A stretch of DNA of 64,000 bases from Mesorhizobium sp. 113-3-3 (GCF_016756495.1 NZ_AP023243.1:5398501-5462500); one strand, 5' to 3'. Counted from the stretch's first letter, positions 25,636 through 35,204 are shown. The notes: generated from the sequence alone by a model not told the origin. A program made the numbers and translations.

Positions 25636-25786
25636 CCCTTCCTCCTCCCTTGTGAGAGAAGCTGGATCGGCGCACAGCGACGAGACAGATGAGGGGTGTT
25701 CCAGCGAAGTGAGACGTTCACTTTCCCTGGAGCACCCCCAATCCGTCGCCTTCTGCGACACCTTCTCCCACAAGGGGAGAAGGGGG
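25636..25786. repeat. Large imperfect palindrome, rhizobial intergenic repeat type
   Basis: The left end (CCTCCTCCCTTGTGAGAGAA) is a diverged inverse copy of the right end (TTCTCCCACAAGGGGAGAAGG). Inside, GATGAGGGGTGTTCCAGCG mirrors CCTGGAGCACCCCCAATC around a central GTGAGACGTTCAC. This is the kind of 100-150-base palindrome widely scattered between genes of rhizobia. It lies right after mgdD and before the tdm promoter, so it may end the mgd transcript. Confidence 0.75.
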
Positions 25787-25847
25787 AGCTTACATCACCC
25801 CCGCCTTGCCAAACGCAACCGTGCTGCTATTCTTGCTGCTAAAATAA

Positions 25848-25864
25848 TTTCACACACAGGCAAA
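25848..25864 (+). promoter_or_regulatory. Candidate operator immediately before tdm
   Basis: TTTCAC-ACACA-GGCAAA, preceded by AAATAA, is almost identical to the copy in the dmmD leader and has the same 5-base spacing as the copies at tmm and at the XRE-cupin gene. It ends 20 bases before the tdm ATG, where a bound protein would block transcription or translation start. Confidence 0.58.
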
Positions 25865-25884
25865 CTTCGAACCGCAAGGCTGAG

Positions 25885-28254
25885 ATGAGCCAGTTACCCT
25901 ACCCCACGGTCACAGCCGGACCGCCGCGTCCGAGCCTCATCCTGAGGCCCGGCCAGATCGCGCTGCCGCCCGGCATGGAACGCTATACGGTCCAGGGCAA
26001 TGGCGCGGTGCTGATCGAGGTCGAGGCCGGCGACACGATCACGGTGCGCAATGTCGAGGGTGGCCAGGCCTGCGAGCTGCTGGCCTGGGACAACACAGGC
26101 GCCACCGATCCCGGCATCTTAGGCGAAAAGTCCAACAGCAATGCCGCCGGCATCAAGGCGTTGCTCGCCGAGGGCGATGACAGTCTCGCGACCCTGCGGC
26201 GTGGGCTGGCGCGCCGGCAGGTGCCACTCGACCAGGCAAAGGCCGTGCGCGTGTTCGGCGCCACCACGCCGGCCGGAACGGAACAGAGTTTCACGGTCGT
26301 GCGCGATGGCTCGATGATCATCGCCGCGCCCGGCGGGCCGATGCTGGTCGATGGCCACGACACGGCGACACCGCTTACCGTCATCGTGCGGCGCGCCACG
26401 GTGCGCCTGAAATCGAAGTCGCAATTGGCCGATCCCTTCGCCGATCCGGTGCTCGACCTGCGCGTCCATTCGGCGACGGCGGAATCCTATTTCGTCAAGG
26501 CCGGCGACTATCTGCAGATCATCGACGTCGACGGCCGCCAGTGCACCGACTTCCAGTGCTTTTCGGCGCGCAAGCTGGACAGAGGCCTCGACCATCCGCT
26601 CGACGTGACGACGACGCGGACGTTGATGGGGTCGAGCTACCCGATGCCCGGCCTGCATTCGAAATATTACGACCAGGACATGGAGCCGCTGGTCGAGGTG
26701 GTGCAGGACACATGCGGCAGGCATGATGCTTTCGCATTGGCCTGCGCCGCCAAATATTACGACGATATCGGCTATCCCGGCCACACCAACTGCTCGGAGA
26801 ATTTCAACGGCGCCCTGGCCGGCAAGGGCGTCACTCCCCGCGCCGGCTGGATGGCGATCAACTTCTTCTTCAACACGGCGATCGATGCGCATGGCGTGAT
26901 GGTGTCCGACGAGCCATGGTCGCGAGCTGGCGACTATGTGCTGTTGCGCGCGCTGACCGACATCGTCTGCGTTTCCTCCGCCTGCCCCGACGACACGACG
27001 CCGGCCAATGGCTGGGACCTCACCGACATCCATGTGCGGACCTATTCCGGCCAGCACAAATTCTCGCGAGCGATCGCCAGACGCATGACGCCCGATTCGG
27101 AACCGAAAATGACCCGCGAGACCGCCTTCCATTCGTCCTTCGCCAAGCACACCCGCAACTTCGCCGAGTACAGGGGCTACTGGCTGGCCAATTCCTTCGC
27201 CAAGGACGGACCGATCGCCGAATACTGGGCCTGCCGGCAGGATGCGGTGATCATGGACCTGTCGCCGCTCAGAAAATTCGAGGTCACCGGCCCGGATTCC
27301 GAAGCGCTGCTGCAATACACGCTGACCCGCGACGTCAAGAAACTCGGCGTCGGCCAGGTCGTCTACTCGGCCATGTGCTACGAGCATGGCGGCATGATCG
27401 ACGACGGCACGTTGCTCAGGCTCGGCAAGGACAATTTCCGCTGGGTCGGCGGCGACGATCTGTCCGGCGAATGGCTGCGCGAGACGGCCAGGAAGCTTGG
27501 GCTCAACGTATTGGTGCGCTCGTCGACCGACCAGATGCACAATGTCGCCGTGCAAGGCCCGAAGAGCCGCGACATCCTGAGAGAGGTGATCTGGACCTCG
27601 CCGCTGCAGCCGTCGATCGACGAGCTCGAATGGTTCCGCTTCGCGGTTGCCCGCATCGGCGGCGGCAATGGCATCCCGATCGTCGTCTCGCGCACCGGCT
27701 ATACGGGCGAGCTCGGCTACGAGATCTGGTGTCATCCGCGCGACGCCGAGAAGGTGTTCGACGCGATCTGGGAGGCCGGCCAGCCGCATGGGCTGAAACC
27801 GATGGGCCTGCAGGCGCTCGACATGGTGCGCATCGAGGCCGGACTGATCTTCGCCGGTTACGAATTTTCCGACCAGACCGACCCGTTCGAGGCCGGCATC
27901 GGCTTCACCGTGCCGCTGAAGAGCAAGACCGACGATTTCATCGGCCGCGAGGCGCTGATCCGGCGCAAGGAAAACCCGCAGAACAAACTGGTCGGGCTCG
28001 ACATCGACAGCAATGTCGATGTCGGCCATGGTGACTGTGTCCATGTCGGCCGCGCTCAGATCGGCGTGGTCACATCGGGTACGCGCTCGCCGGTGCTCGG
28101 CAAGAACATCGCGCTGGCCAGGCTCGACGTCACCCATGCGGCCACCGGTACGGAGGTCGAGATCGGCAAGCTCGACGGCCACGCCAAGCGGCTGCCGGCA
28201 CGCGTCGTCGCCTTCGCCCATTACGATCCGCAAAAGACCAGACCGCGCTCCTGA
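25885..28254 (+). CDS. tdm: Trimethylamine N-oxide demethylase (DUF1989 plus GcvT fusion)
   Basis: Tdm cleaves TMAO to dimethylamine and formaldehyde. The 789-residue protein has the diagnostic fusion. An N-terminal DUF1989 region runs to about residue 380, with candidate zinc cysteines at Cys220 (DGRQCTDFQC), Cys277 (DTCGRHDAF) and Cys303 (TNCSENF). A GcvT-like folate domain follows from about 420 to the end (GPDSEALLQYTLTRDVKK, VSRTGYTGELGYEIWC). The folate domain would take up the formaldehyde. Size and domain order agree with the bacterial Tdm family. It is followed by an APC permease. Nearby tmm and dmmDABC supply its substrate and use its product. I have not assigned which cysteines bind the metal. 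Confidence 0.93.
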   Translation: MSQLPYPTVTAGPPRPSLILRPGQIALPPGMERYTVQGNGAVLIEVEAGDTITVRNVEGGQACELLAWDNTGATDPGILGEKSNSNAAGIKALLAEGDDSLATLRRGLARRQVPLDQAKAVRVFGATTPAGTEQSFTVVRDGSMIIAAPGGPMLVDGHDTATPLTVIVRRATVRLKSKSQLADPFADPVLDLRVHSATAESYFVKAGDYLQIIDVDGRQCTDFQCFSARKLDRGLDHPLDVTTTRTLMGSSYPMPGLHSKYYDQDMEPLVEVVQDTCGRHDAFALACAAKYYDDIGYPGHTNCSENFNGALAGKGVTPRAGWMAINFFFNTAIDAHGVMVSDEPWSRAGDYVLLRALTDIVCVSSACPDDTTPANGWDLTDIHVRTYSGQHKFSRAIARRMTPDSEPKMTRETAFHSSFAKHTRNFAEYRGYWLANSFAKDGPIAEYWACRQDAVIMDLSPLRKFEVTGPDSEALLQYTLTRDVKKLGVGQVVYSAMCYEHGGMIDDGTLLRLGKDNFRWVGGDDLSGEWLRETARKLGLNVLVRSSTDQMHNVAVQGPKSRDILREVIWTSPLQPSIDELEWFRFAVARIGGGNGIPIVVSRTGYTGELGYEIWCHPRDAEKVFDAIWEAGQPHGLKPMGLQALDMVRIEAGLIFAGYEFSDQTDPFEAGIGFTVPLKSKTDDFIGREALIRRKENPQNKLVGLDIDSNVDVGHGDCVHVGRAQIGVVTSGTRSPVLGKNIALARLDVTHAATGTEVEIGKLDGHAKRLPARVVAFAHYDPQKTRPRS

Positions 28255-28507
28255 CTGCTGCTTTCCAGGCCGGCAAACCGCGCGCCGGTGGCGCCGCGAG
28301 GCGTATTGTTGCATGCGCGCGCAAGCGTGATGTGTACGGCGTCACAAAACGCTTGACGTGAAAGCGCGCCGGATCAATCTTCACTCCTAAGAAAAAAATA
28401 CGACTGAGTGGAAACACCGGAGTCGTACGATCAAGTGCCGGGGAGCAAGCTTCGCAAAGCCGAGGCATCGCTGGCGGGGAACACGAGAAAAAGGGGAAGT
28501 CACTGAC

Positions 28508-30217
28508 ATGAGCACCATAAGCACGGCCCTCGAGCAGCCTGCCGAAAGCAAGCTGCTCAGGCATATCGACTGGCGCGGCGCCTTCTGGGTGGCGAGCGGC
28601 GTTCCGGCGCTGGTCCTGTTTTCGATCGGCGGCATCGCCGGCACGACCGGGACGCTGGCCTTCCTGATCTGGACGGTGTCCATGATCATGGGTTTCCTGC
28701 AATCCTTCACCTATGCCGAGATCGCCGGCCTGTTCCCGAACAAGTCGGGCGGCGCCTCGATCTATGGCGCCACCGCCTGGCTACGCTACTCCAAGTTCAT
28801 CGCGCCGCTATCGGTGTGGTGCAACTGGTTCGCCTGGTCGCCGGTGCTGTCGCTCGGCTGCTCGATCGCCGCCGCCTACATCCTCAACGCGCTGGCGCCG
28901 GTGCCGCTGTTCACCGAGACCTCACCTGATGTCGTCGCCTATATAGCGGCGCATGCCGGAACGGCGCCCGCCGACGCCATCACGGCAGTGACCGCTGCCG
29001 CGACACCGGCGATCCGCAACTGGACGCTCTACAGCCACACGCTGGGGCCGGTCTCCTTCACGCTCAACGCCACCTTCTTCATCGGCGCAGTGCTGATGCT
29101 GATCATCTTCTCGATCCAGCATCGCGGCATCCTCGGCACGGCCAATGTGCAGAAATATATCGGCCTGCTGGTCATCATCCCGATGCTGATCGTCGGCGTC
29201 GTGCCGATCTTCACCGGGCAGATCAATTGGGCCAATTTCTCGCCGCTGGTGCCGCTGGCCGCCGCCTATGCGCCGGATCCAGGCGCCTGGAACATCGCCG
29301 GCTGGACGCTGGTGCTCGGCGGCATGTTCATCGCCGCCTGGTCGACCTACGGTTTCGAGACCGCCGTCTGCTACACGTCCGAGTTCAAGAATCCCGGCAC
29401 GGATACCTTCAAGGCGATCTTCTATTCCGGCCTGCTTTGCATGCTTCTGTTCATCCTGGTGCCCTTCACCTTCCAGGGCGTGCTGGGTCTCAACGGCATG
29501 CTGGCGACACCGATCGTCGACGGCTCGGGCGTCGCCGACGCGCTGGCCGGCATGGTCGGCGGCGGCAAGATCATCCACAGCCTCCTGGTGATGCTGATGA
29601 TCCTGGCGCTGGTGCTGTGCATCATGACGGCGATGGCCGGCTCCTCGCGCACGCTCTACCAGGGCTCGGTCGACGGCTGGCTGCCGCGCTATCTCAGCCA
29701 CGTCAACGAGCATGGCGCGCCGACGCGGGCCATGTGGACCGACCTCTGCTTCAACCTGATCGTGCTGGCCATCGCCTCGGCCGACGCGACGAGCTTCTTC
29801 TTCATCCTCGCCGTGTCGAACTGCGGCTACATCATCTTCAACTTCCTCAACCTCAATGCCGGCTGGATCCATCGCATCGACAACGGCCATATAGCGCGAC
29901 CGTGGAAAGCACCGACCTGGCTGCTCGGGATCGGGGCGATCTTCGCCTATGTCAACGCTATCTTCATGGGCGCCGGCGCCAAGGTGTGGAACCCGATGGC
30001 ACTGTGGGCCGGGCTGATCACCGCGGCGCTGATCATCCCCGTCTTCTGCTTCCGCCACTACATCCAGGACAAGGGCAAATTCCCTGACCACATGCTGGCC
30101 GATCTCGGCATGACGGGGGCTGACCTGTCGGTGAAGAAAGCGGGCATGCTGCCCTATCTGACGCTGGTCGCCGGCGTGGCGGTGATGCTGATCGCCAACT
30201 GGTACTTTGTCATCTGA
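28508..30217 (+). CDS. APC-superfamily amino acid/amine permease
   Basis: The 569-residue membrane protein has the APC pattern: GVPALVLFSIGGIAGTTGTL in the first helix, FTYAEIAGLFPNKSGGASIY, then WSTYGFETAVCYTSEFKNP and MTAMAGSSRTLYQGSVDGWL. There are about twelve hydrophobic helices and a periplasmic insertion near residues 135-175. It follows tdm after 253 bases; a GGGGAAG site precedes the ATG. A weak copy of the locus repeat (GACTGAGTGGAAAC, 28402-28415) lies in that gap. Substrate is unknown; a methylated amine, glutamate or a glutamyl derivative would fit. A strong terminator ends the unit at 30235-30268. Confidence 0.82.
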   Translation: MSTISTALEQPAESKLLRHIDWRGAFWVASGVPALVLFSIGGIAGTTGTLAFLIWTVSMIMGFLQSFTYAEIAGLFPNKSGGASIYGATAWLRYSKFIAPLSVWCNWFAWSPVLSLGCSIAAAYILNALAPVPLFTETSPDVVAYIAAHAGTAPADAITAVTAAATPAIRNWTLYSHTLGPVSFTLNATFFIGAVLMLIIFSIQHRGILGTANVQKYIGLLVIIPMLIVGVVPIFTGQINWANFSPLVPLAAAYAPDPGAWNIAGWTLVLGGMFIAAWSTYGFETAVCYTSEFKNPGTDTFKAIFYSGLLCMLLFILVPFTFQGVLGLNGMLATPIVDGSGVADALAGMVGGGKIIHSLLVMLMILALVLCIMTAMAGSSRTLYQGSVDGWLPRYLSHVNEHGAPTRAMWTDLCFNLIVLAIASADATSFFFILAVSNCGYIIFNFLNLNAGWIHRIDNGHIARPWKAPTWLLGIGAIFAYVNAIFMGAGAKVWNPMALWAGLITAALIIPVFCFRHYIQDKGKFPDHMLADLGMTGADLSVKKAGMLPYLTLVAGVAVMLIANWYFVI

Positions 30218-30234
30218 CACCGCCAACCGATAAA

Positions 30235-30268
30235 AACGGGCGCGCTTCGGCGCGCCCGTTCCTTTTTT
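30235..30268 (+). terminator. Rho-independent terminator after the permease
   Basis: AACGGGCGCGC (30235-30245), a TTCG tetraloop (30246-30249) and GCGCGCCCGTT (30250-30260) make a perfect 11-base-pair hairpin, followed by a run of six T (30263-30268). On the opposite strand A-rich bases also flank it, so it may serve the convergent monooxygenase gene too. Confidence 0.93.
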
Positions 30269-30279
30269 GCGCTGAGACG

Positions 30280-31635
30280 TCAACCGGACTTGCGAATGCC
30301 TGCTTCGGAGCCATCGAAGAACCGGTTGGGCGGCCGCTTCAGGCCGAGATTCTCGCGCAGCGTCGATCCCTCATACTGCCGCCTGAAGATGCCGCGCCGC
30401 TGCAGCTCGGGCACCACCTTCTCGACGAAATCGTCGAGCCCGGCGGGCAGATAGGGGAACATGATGTTGAAGCCGTCCGATCCCTCGCTGACCAGCCATT
30501 CCTCCATCTCGTCGGCGATGGTTTGCGGCGTGCCGACGAAAGCCAGGCCGGAATAGCCGCCCAGCCTCTGGGCAAGCTGGCGCACCGTCAGATTTTCGTT
30601 ACGGGCGAGCTCGATGACGCGCTCGCGGCTGCTCTTCGAGGCATTGGTCTCCGGTATTTCAGGCAAGGGTGCATCGGGATCGAAGGCCGACGCGTCATGC
30701 CCAAGCGCGATCGACAGCGAGGCAATGCCGCTCTCGTAATAGACCAGGCTGTCGAGCTTCGCCCGCTTGGCCCGCGCTTCCTCGACACTGTCGCCGACAA
30801 TGACGAAGGCACCGGGCAGGATCTTGATGTCGTCGCGCGAACGGCCGAGTTTTTGAGCCCTGCCCTTGACGTCGGCAAAGAAGCGCTGCCCGGCGGCCAG
30901 ATCGCCATGGGCGGCGAAAATCACCTCGGCCGTCTCAGCGGCCAGTTGCCGCCCGGCCTCCGAGGCACCGGCCTGGACGATGACCGGCCAGCCCTGCACG
31001 GGACGCGCAATGTTGAGCGGCCCGCGCACCGAGAGGTGCTCGCCCTTATGATCCAGCACATGCAGCTTGGTCGGATCGAAATAGAGCCCGCTTTCGGCGT
31101 CGCGGATGAAGGCATCGTCGGCAAAACTGTCCCACAGGCCGGTCACGACATCGTAGAATTCCCGTGCCCGGTGATAGCGCTCGTCATGCTCGACATGTTC
31201 GTCCAGCCCGAAATTCAGCGCCGCGTCGGGGTTGGACGTCGTGACGATGTTCCAGCCGGCGCGCCCGCCGCTGATATGGTCGAGCGACGCGAAGCGCCGC
31301 GCAATGTGATAAGGCGCATCGAAGGTCGTCGACGCTGTGGCGACCAGGCCGATATGATCGGTGACGGCGGCCAGCGCCGACAAGAGCGTGAACGGCTCGA
31401 ACGACGTCACCGTATGGCTGCGCCGCAGCGCCTCGACCGGCATGTTGAGCACGGCCAGATGGTCGGCCATGAAGAAGGCGTCGAACTTCGCCGCCTCCAG
31501 CGTCTGCGCGAAGCGCTTCAGATGCGCGAAGTTGAAATTGGCGTCGGGATAGGCGCCGGGATAGCGCCAGGCGCCGGTGTGCAAGCTGACCGGGCGCATG
31601 AAGGCGCCAAGCCGCAATTGCCGTTTTTCTGTCAT
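30280..31635 (-). CDS. LLM-class flavin monooxygenase, NtaA/SnaA/DszA family
   Basis: The 451-residue protein belongs to the bacterial luciferase-like fold, NtaA subgroup, which uses FMNH2 from a separate reductase. Visible hallmarks are AWRYPGAYPDANFNF near the start, FDAFFMADHLAVLN, TSFEPFTLLSALAAVTDHIG, ASLDHISGGRAGWNIVTTSN, and GWPVIVQAGASEAGR. The C-terminus has SDGFNIMFPYLPAGLDDFVE. Members oxidise diverse sulfonates, chelators and thiophenes, so the substrate is not readable. No reductase partner is adjacent. It converges on the methylamine permease and is set apart by the terminator, so it is probably independent of that locus. Confidence 0.88.
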   Translation of the reverse strand: MTEKRQLRLGAFMRPVSLHTGAWRYPGAYPDANFNFAHLKRFAQTLEAAKFDAFFMADHLAVLNMPVEALRRSHTVTSFEPFTLLSALAAVTDHIGLVATASTTFDAPYHIARRFASLDHISGGRAGWNIVTTSNPDAALNFGLDEHVEHDERYHRAREFYDVVTGLWDSFADDAFIRDAESGLYFDPTKLHVLDHKGEHLSVRGPLNIARPVQGWPVIVQAGASEAGRQLAAETAEVIFAAHGDLAAGQRFFADVKGRAQKLGRSRDDIKILPGAFVIVGDSVEEARAKRAKLDSLVYYESGIASLSIALGHDASAFDPDAPLPEIPETNASKSSRERVIELARNENLTVRQLAQRLGGYSGLAFVGTPQTIADEMEEWLVSEGSDGFNIMFPYLPAGLDDFVEKVVPELQRRGIFRRQYEGSTLRENLGLKRPPNRFFDGSEAGIRKSG

Positions 31636-31754
31636 GGGAAGACACCTTGATGAAGACGAGCGTTGCCGCTCCGGTGTCGCTCAGCATGGAACCGCTTTGC
31701 AGCCCTGGGAAGGAATTCTGTTTTGCGAAACCGGCAGCGGGGAGCATTTTCATC

Positions 31755-31813
31755 GGCGTGACGGATCAAGCCGTCACGCCGCATCATCCGCCATCGCCGA
31801 CGGCGGATGATGC
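31755..31813. repeat. Two adjacent perfect hairpins
   Basis: GGCGTGACGG and CCGTCACGCC pair perfectly around a 6-base loop (31755-31780). Immediately next, GCATCATCCGCC and GGCGGATGATGC pair perfectly around a 9-base loop (31781-31813). There is no T-run on either side. The pair stands between the RND pump stop and the monooxygenase start, both minus strand, so it may protect or end the pump messenger. Confidence 0.7.
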
Positions 31814-31825
31814 AATGAAGCCACT

Positions 31826-34800
31826 CTATTCCGCGGCCAGGGCCAGTTGCGGCCGCTCGGTCGCCAACTCTGGTTCGGGCGCCTGCTCATTGTTCACCAC
31901 CTTCTTCGGCTCGTGGCCGAAGAACAGCGCGTAGCCGGCCGGCAGAACCAGGATGGTCAGCACGGTGGCGACCACGATGCCGCCCATCATGGCGTAGGCG
32001 AGAGGGCCCCAGAACACGGCGCGCGAGATAGGGATCAGCGCCAGAACCGCCGTCATGGCCGTCAGCACGATCGGCCGGAAACGGCGTACGGCCGAGCCGA
32101 TGATGGCTTCCGAGCGTTCCATGCCCCTGGCGATGTCCTGGTCGATCTGGTCGACCAGGATGATCGAGTTGCGCATGATGATGCCGAGCAGCGCGATGAC
32201 GCCGAGAATGGCGACGAAGCCAAACGGCGCACCGCTGATCAAAAGCGCGGCGGCGGCCCCGATGATGCCGAGCGGTCCGGTGGCCAGCACCAGCATCGCC
32301 TTGCCGAAGTTCTGCAGCTGGATCATCAGAAGCACGACGATGATCGCCAGCATGATCGGCGCCTTGGCGGCGATCGACGCCTGGCTTTCGGCCGAATCCT
32401 CGGCACCGCCCTGGATCTCGATCTTGTAGCCGGGCGCCAGGCCGTCACGCAGGCCCTGCATGTCCTTGTACATCTTGGTGACGACATCGTTGGACTGCAC
32501 GCTATCGGGCAGGGTTGCCCGCACGCTGATGGTCGGCAGACGGTCGCGGCGCCATTCGATGCCTTGCTCCAGCACCGGCACCACCTTGGCCACCTGCGAC
32601 AGCGGCACGAAGCCGCCGAAATCGGTCGGGATATAGACCGAGTCGACCGAAGACAGCAGGCTGCGGCTGGCGTCCGGCTCGCGGGCGACGATGGAGACCG
32701 TCTCCTCGCCATCGCGGAAGTCGTCGAGCGGCGCGCCGGCCATGGTCGCCTGCAGCATCTGGCGGATGCGCTGCGAGGTGACGCCGAGCGCCCGGGCGCG
32801 ATCCTGGTCTATGACCAGCTTCATTGCCGGCACCGGTTCGAGCCAGTCGTCATGTACGGCGCCCAGCAGCGGATCCTCGCGGAACTTCGCCTTCACCTGG
32901 TCGGCGATGCGGCGCACCTCCTGACGATCCGGACCCATGACACGCATCTGTACGGGCCAGCCGGTCGGCGGTCCGAGGAACAGGCGATCGACCTTGGCCC
33001 GGATCGAGGGGAAATCCTCGGCCAGAACCGTGCGCAGCTTGACGATCAGCCGCTCGCGCGCCGGCTCGTCATTGGCCATCACCAGCATCTGGGCGAAGTT
33101 CGGGTTGCGCAGCTGCTGGTCGAGCGGCAGGAAGAAGCGCGGCGCGCCCTCGCCGATATAGGTGGCGATGAAGCGCTTGTCCTTGTCGTCCATCATCTTG
33201 GCTTCCAGCGCCTTGGCCTGCGTTTCGACCTCCTTGATGCTGGTGCCTTCCGGCAGCCAGAGGTCGACCAGGATTTCCGGCCGCGACGATTGCGGGAAGA
33301 AGTTCTGCGGGATGAACTGGAACGCCCACAGGCTGGTGCCGAAAGTCACCAGCGTCATGACCAGCACGATGATGCGGTGACGCACGGCCCAGCCGACGGT
33401 CGAGCGCAGCCGGCGGTAGAAGCGTGTGTCGAAGACGTCATGATGGCTGCCGGCATGCTTGCGCTGCTTGAGGATCATGTTGCCGAGCCACGGCGTGAAA
33501 TAGACCGCGACGAACCACGAGACGATCAGTGCGATGCCGACGACATAGAACAGGGTGCGCACATATTCACCCGCGGTGGAGGCGGCAAAGCCGACCGGGA
33601 TGAAGCCGGCGGTGGTAATGAGCGTGCCGGTCAGCATCGGGAAGGCGGTCGACGTATAGGCGAAGCTCGCGGCCTCGATCTTGACCAGCCCCTCCTCCAG
33701 CTTGCGCTCCATCATCTCGACAACGATCATGGCGTCGTCGACGAGCAGGCCGAGCGCGATGATCAGGGCGCCCAGCGAAATGCGCTGCAGGTCGATGCCG
33801 AGCTCGTACATGATGGCGAAGGTGGCGGCCAGAACCAGCGGAATGGCGATGGCTATGACCAGGCCCGAACGCCAGCCGATCGACAGGAACGAGACGACAA
33901 GCACGATCAGCAGCGCTTCGCCGAGCGCATGCATGAACTCGGCCACGGCATCCGTGACGACGCCCGGCTGATCGGAAATCTGGTCGACCGACACGCCATA
34001 GGGCAGCGCCTCCTCGAAGCGCTTGTAGGTCGCCTCGACATCCTTGCCGACATCGGTGACCTTGAAGCCCTTGGCCATGACGACGCCAAGCTGCACGCTG
34101 TCATGACCGTTGAAGCGGTATTTGCGCTGGAAGGGATCTTCGAGCCCGGAGGTGACGGTGGCGATGTCGCCGAGACGGGTCACCTGCCCGCCGGCACGCA
34201 GGCGCAATTCCCTGATATCGGCGGCCTTGGTGACGTCGCCTTCGACGGAGATGCGCACCGAATTGACGCCGGTGTCGACGGCGCCGGCCGGATCGACATT
34301 GTTCTGGCCCTTGATCGCGTTCTGCAGGTCAGGCAGCGTCAGGCCGCGCTCGGCCAACGCCTTGGACGAGACGTCGATATAGAGCTTTTCCGGCTGGTCG
34401 CCGATGATGACGGCCTTCTCGACGCCGGGCGTCGTCAACAGCATGTCGCGCGCCTGGATGGCGAACTTCTTCAGCTCCGGATAGGAGAAGCCATCACCGC
34501 TGATCGAATGCAGGGTGATGAAGGTGTCGCCGAATTCGTCGTTGAAATAGGGACCGAGCAGGCCTTGCGGCAGGTCGCCTGAGATGTCGCCGACTTTCTT
34601 GCGTACCTGATAGAAGGCGTCCGAGACCTCGGCGGCGTTTGTATCGCCCTTGATCTGCACGGTGATGATGGCGCTGCCGGCGCGGGTGAAGGAACGCACG
34701 AAATCGAGATGCGGCGTCTCCTGCAGCTTGCGCTCGATCTTGTTGACGACCTGGTCTTCCATCTCCTGGATGGAGGAGCCTGGCCAGATCGCCTGCACGA

Positions 34801-34966
34801 CCATGACGCGGAAGGTGAAATCCGGGTCTTCCTTCTGGCCCATGCGCATCAGGCCGAGCGCACCGGCGATGATGATCAGCCCGAACAGGAAGCGCGCGAT
34901 GGAGGGATGGCCGATGGCCCAGCGCGACAGGTTGAAGGGCCGCTTTTCTTCAGTGGAATTGGTCAT
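31826..34966 (-). CDS. RND multidrug efflux pump, inner-membrane transporter
   Basis: The 1046-residue AcrB-type pump carries substrates across the inner membrane with proton flow, together with the periplasmic adaptor encoded upstream and an outer-membrane channel encoded elsewhere. It has the proton-relay Asp pair in ALGLLVDDAMIVVEMMER, the second repeat with LLGIIMRNSIILVDQIDQ, and the two large periplasmic loops of the family. I start at ATG 34966 (MTNSTEEKRP), which gives the usual family length; an in-frame start at 35086 adds 40 unlikely residues. It is third in the minus-strand tetR-mfp-rnd cluster, with about 240 bases between it and the adaptor gene. The substrate is unknown. Confidence 0.92.
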   Translation of the reverse strand: MTNSTEEKRPFNLSRWAIGHPSIARFLFGLIIIAGALGLMRMGQKEDPDFTFRVMVVQAIWPGSSIQEMEDQVVNKIERKLQETPHLDFVRSFTRAGSAIITVQIKGDTNAAEVSDAFYQVRKKVGDISGDLPQGLLGPYFNDEFGDTFITLHSISGDGFSYPELKKFAIQARDMLLTTPGVEKAVIIGDQPEKLYIDVSSKALAERGLTLPDLQNAIKGQNNVDPAGAVDTGVNSVRISVEGDVTKAADIRELRLRAGGQVTRLGDIATVTSGLEDPFQRKYRFNGHDSVQLGVVMAKGFKVTDVGKDVEATYKRFEEALPYGVSVDQISDQPGVVTDAVAEFMHALGEALLIVLVVSFLSIGWRSGLVIAIAIPLVLAATFAIMYELGIDLQRISLGALIIALGLLVDDAMIVVEMMERKLEEGLVKIEAASFAYTSTAFPMLTGTLITTAGFIPVGFAASTAGEYVRTLFYVVGIALIVSWFVAVYFTPWLGNMILKQRKHAGSHHDVFDTRFYRRLRSTVGWAVRHRIIVLVMTLVTFGTSLWAFQFIPQNFFPQSSRPEILVDLWLPEGTSIKEVETQAKALEAKMMDDKDKRFIATYIGEGAPRFFLPLDQQLRNPNFAQMLVMANDEPARERLIVKLRTVLAEDFPSIRAKVDRLFLGPPTGWPVQMRVMGPDRQEVRRIADQVKAKFREDPLLGAVHDDWLEPVPAMKLVIDQDRARALGVTSQRIRQMLQATMAGAPLDDFRDGEETVSIVAREPDASRSLLSSVDSVYIPTDFGGFVPLSQVAKVVPVLEQGIEWRRDRLPTISVRATLPDSVQSNDVVTKMYKDMQGLRDGLAPGYKIEIQGGAEDSAESQASIAAKAPIMLAIIVVLLMIQLQNFGKAMLVLATGPLGIIGAAAALLISGAPFGFVAILGVIALLGIIMRNSIILVDQIDQDIARGMERSEAIIGSAVRRFRPIVLTAMTAVLALIPISRAVFWGPLAYAMMGGIVVATVLTILVLPAGYALFFGHEPKKVVNNEQAPEPELATERPQLALAAE

Positions 34967-35204
34967 CGGTACTCGTCCACTTTGTCTGCCGGCGCCTGGG
35001 GCCTCGAAGAAGCGCGGCGCGCGGAACGAAATCATCTGCGTTCGATCTGGCTTCCGGGCGGCGAGGCTTTCCGAGCGGAGAGACACTCATCGCGGTGGGA
35101 CGCTAGGTCGATGCGGGGGTACATCGGCCGTGACGTCTCAGCCTTCGGGCGCACGCCGCCCGGAAACCTGCGGCCGCGGGAACGCGCGGCCGACCTGTCT
35201 GTCC
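34967..35204 (-). other. 238-base spacer between adaptor and pump genes
   Basis: No gene is supported here. The main structure seen is a GC-rich hairpin-like block near 35171-35192 (CGGCCGCG and CGCGCGGCCG around GGAA) just after the adaptor stop. It may attenuate transcription between the two genes. Confidence 0.4.

Noticed and set aside
31847..34582. 911-residue open frame on the plus strand
   Set aside because: It is antisense to the RND pump, which has unmistakable transmembrane and proton-relay motifs.
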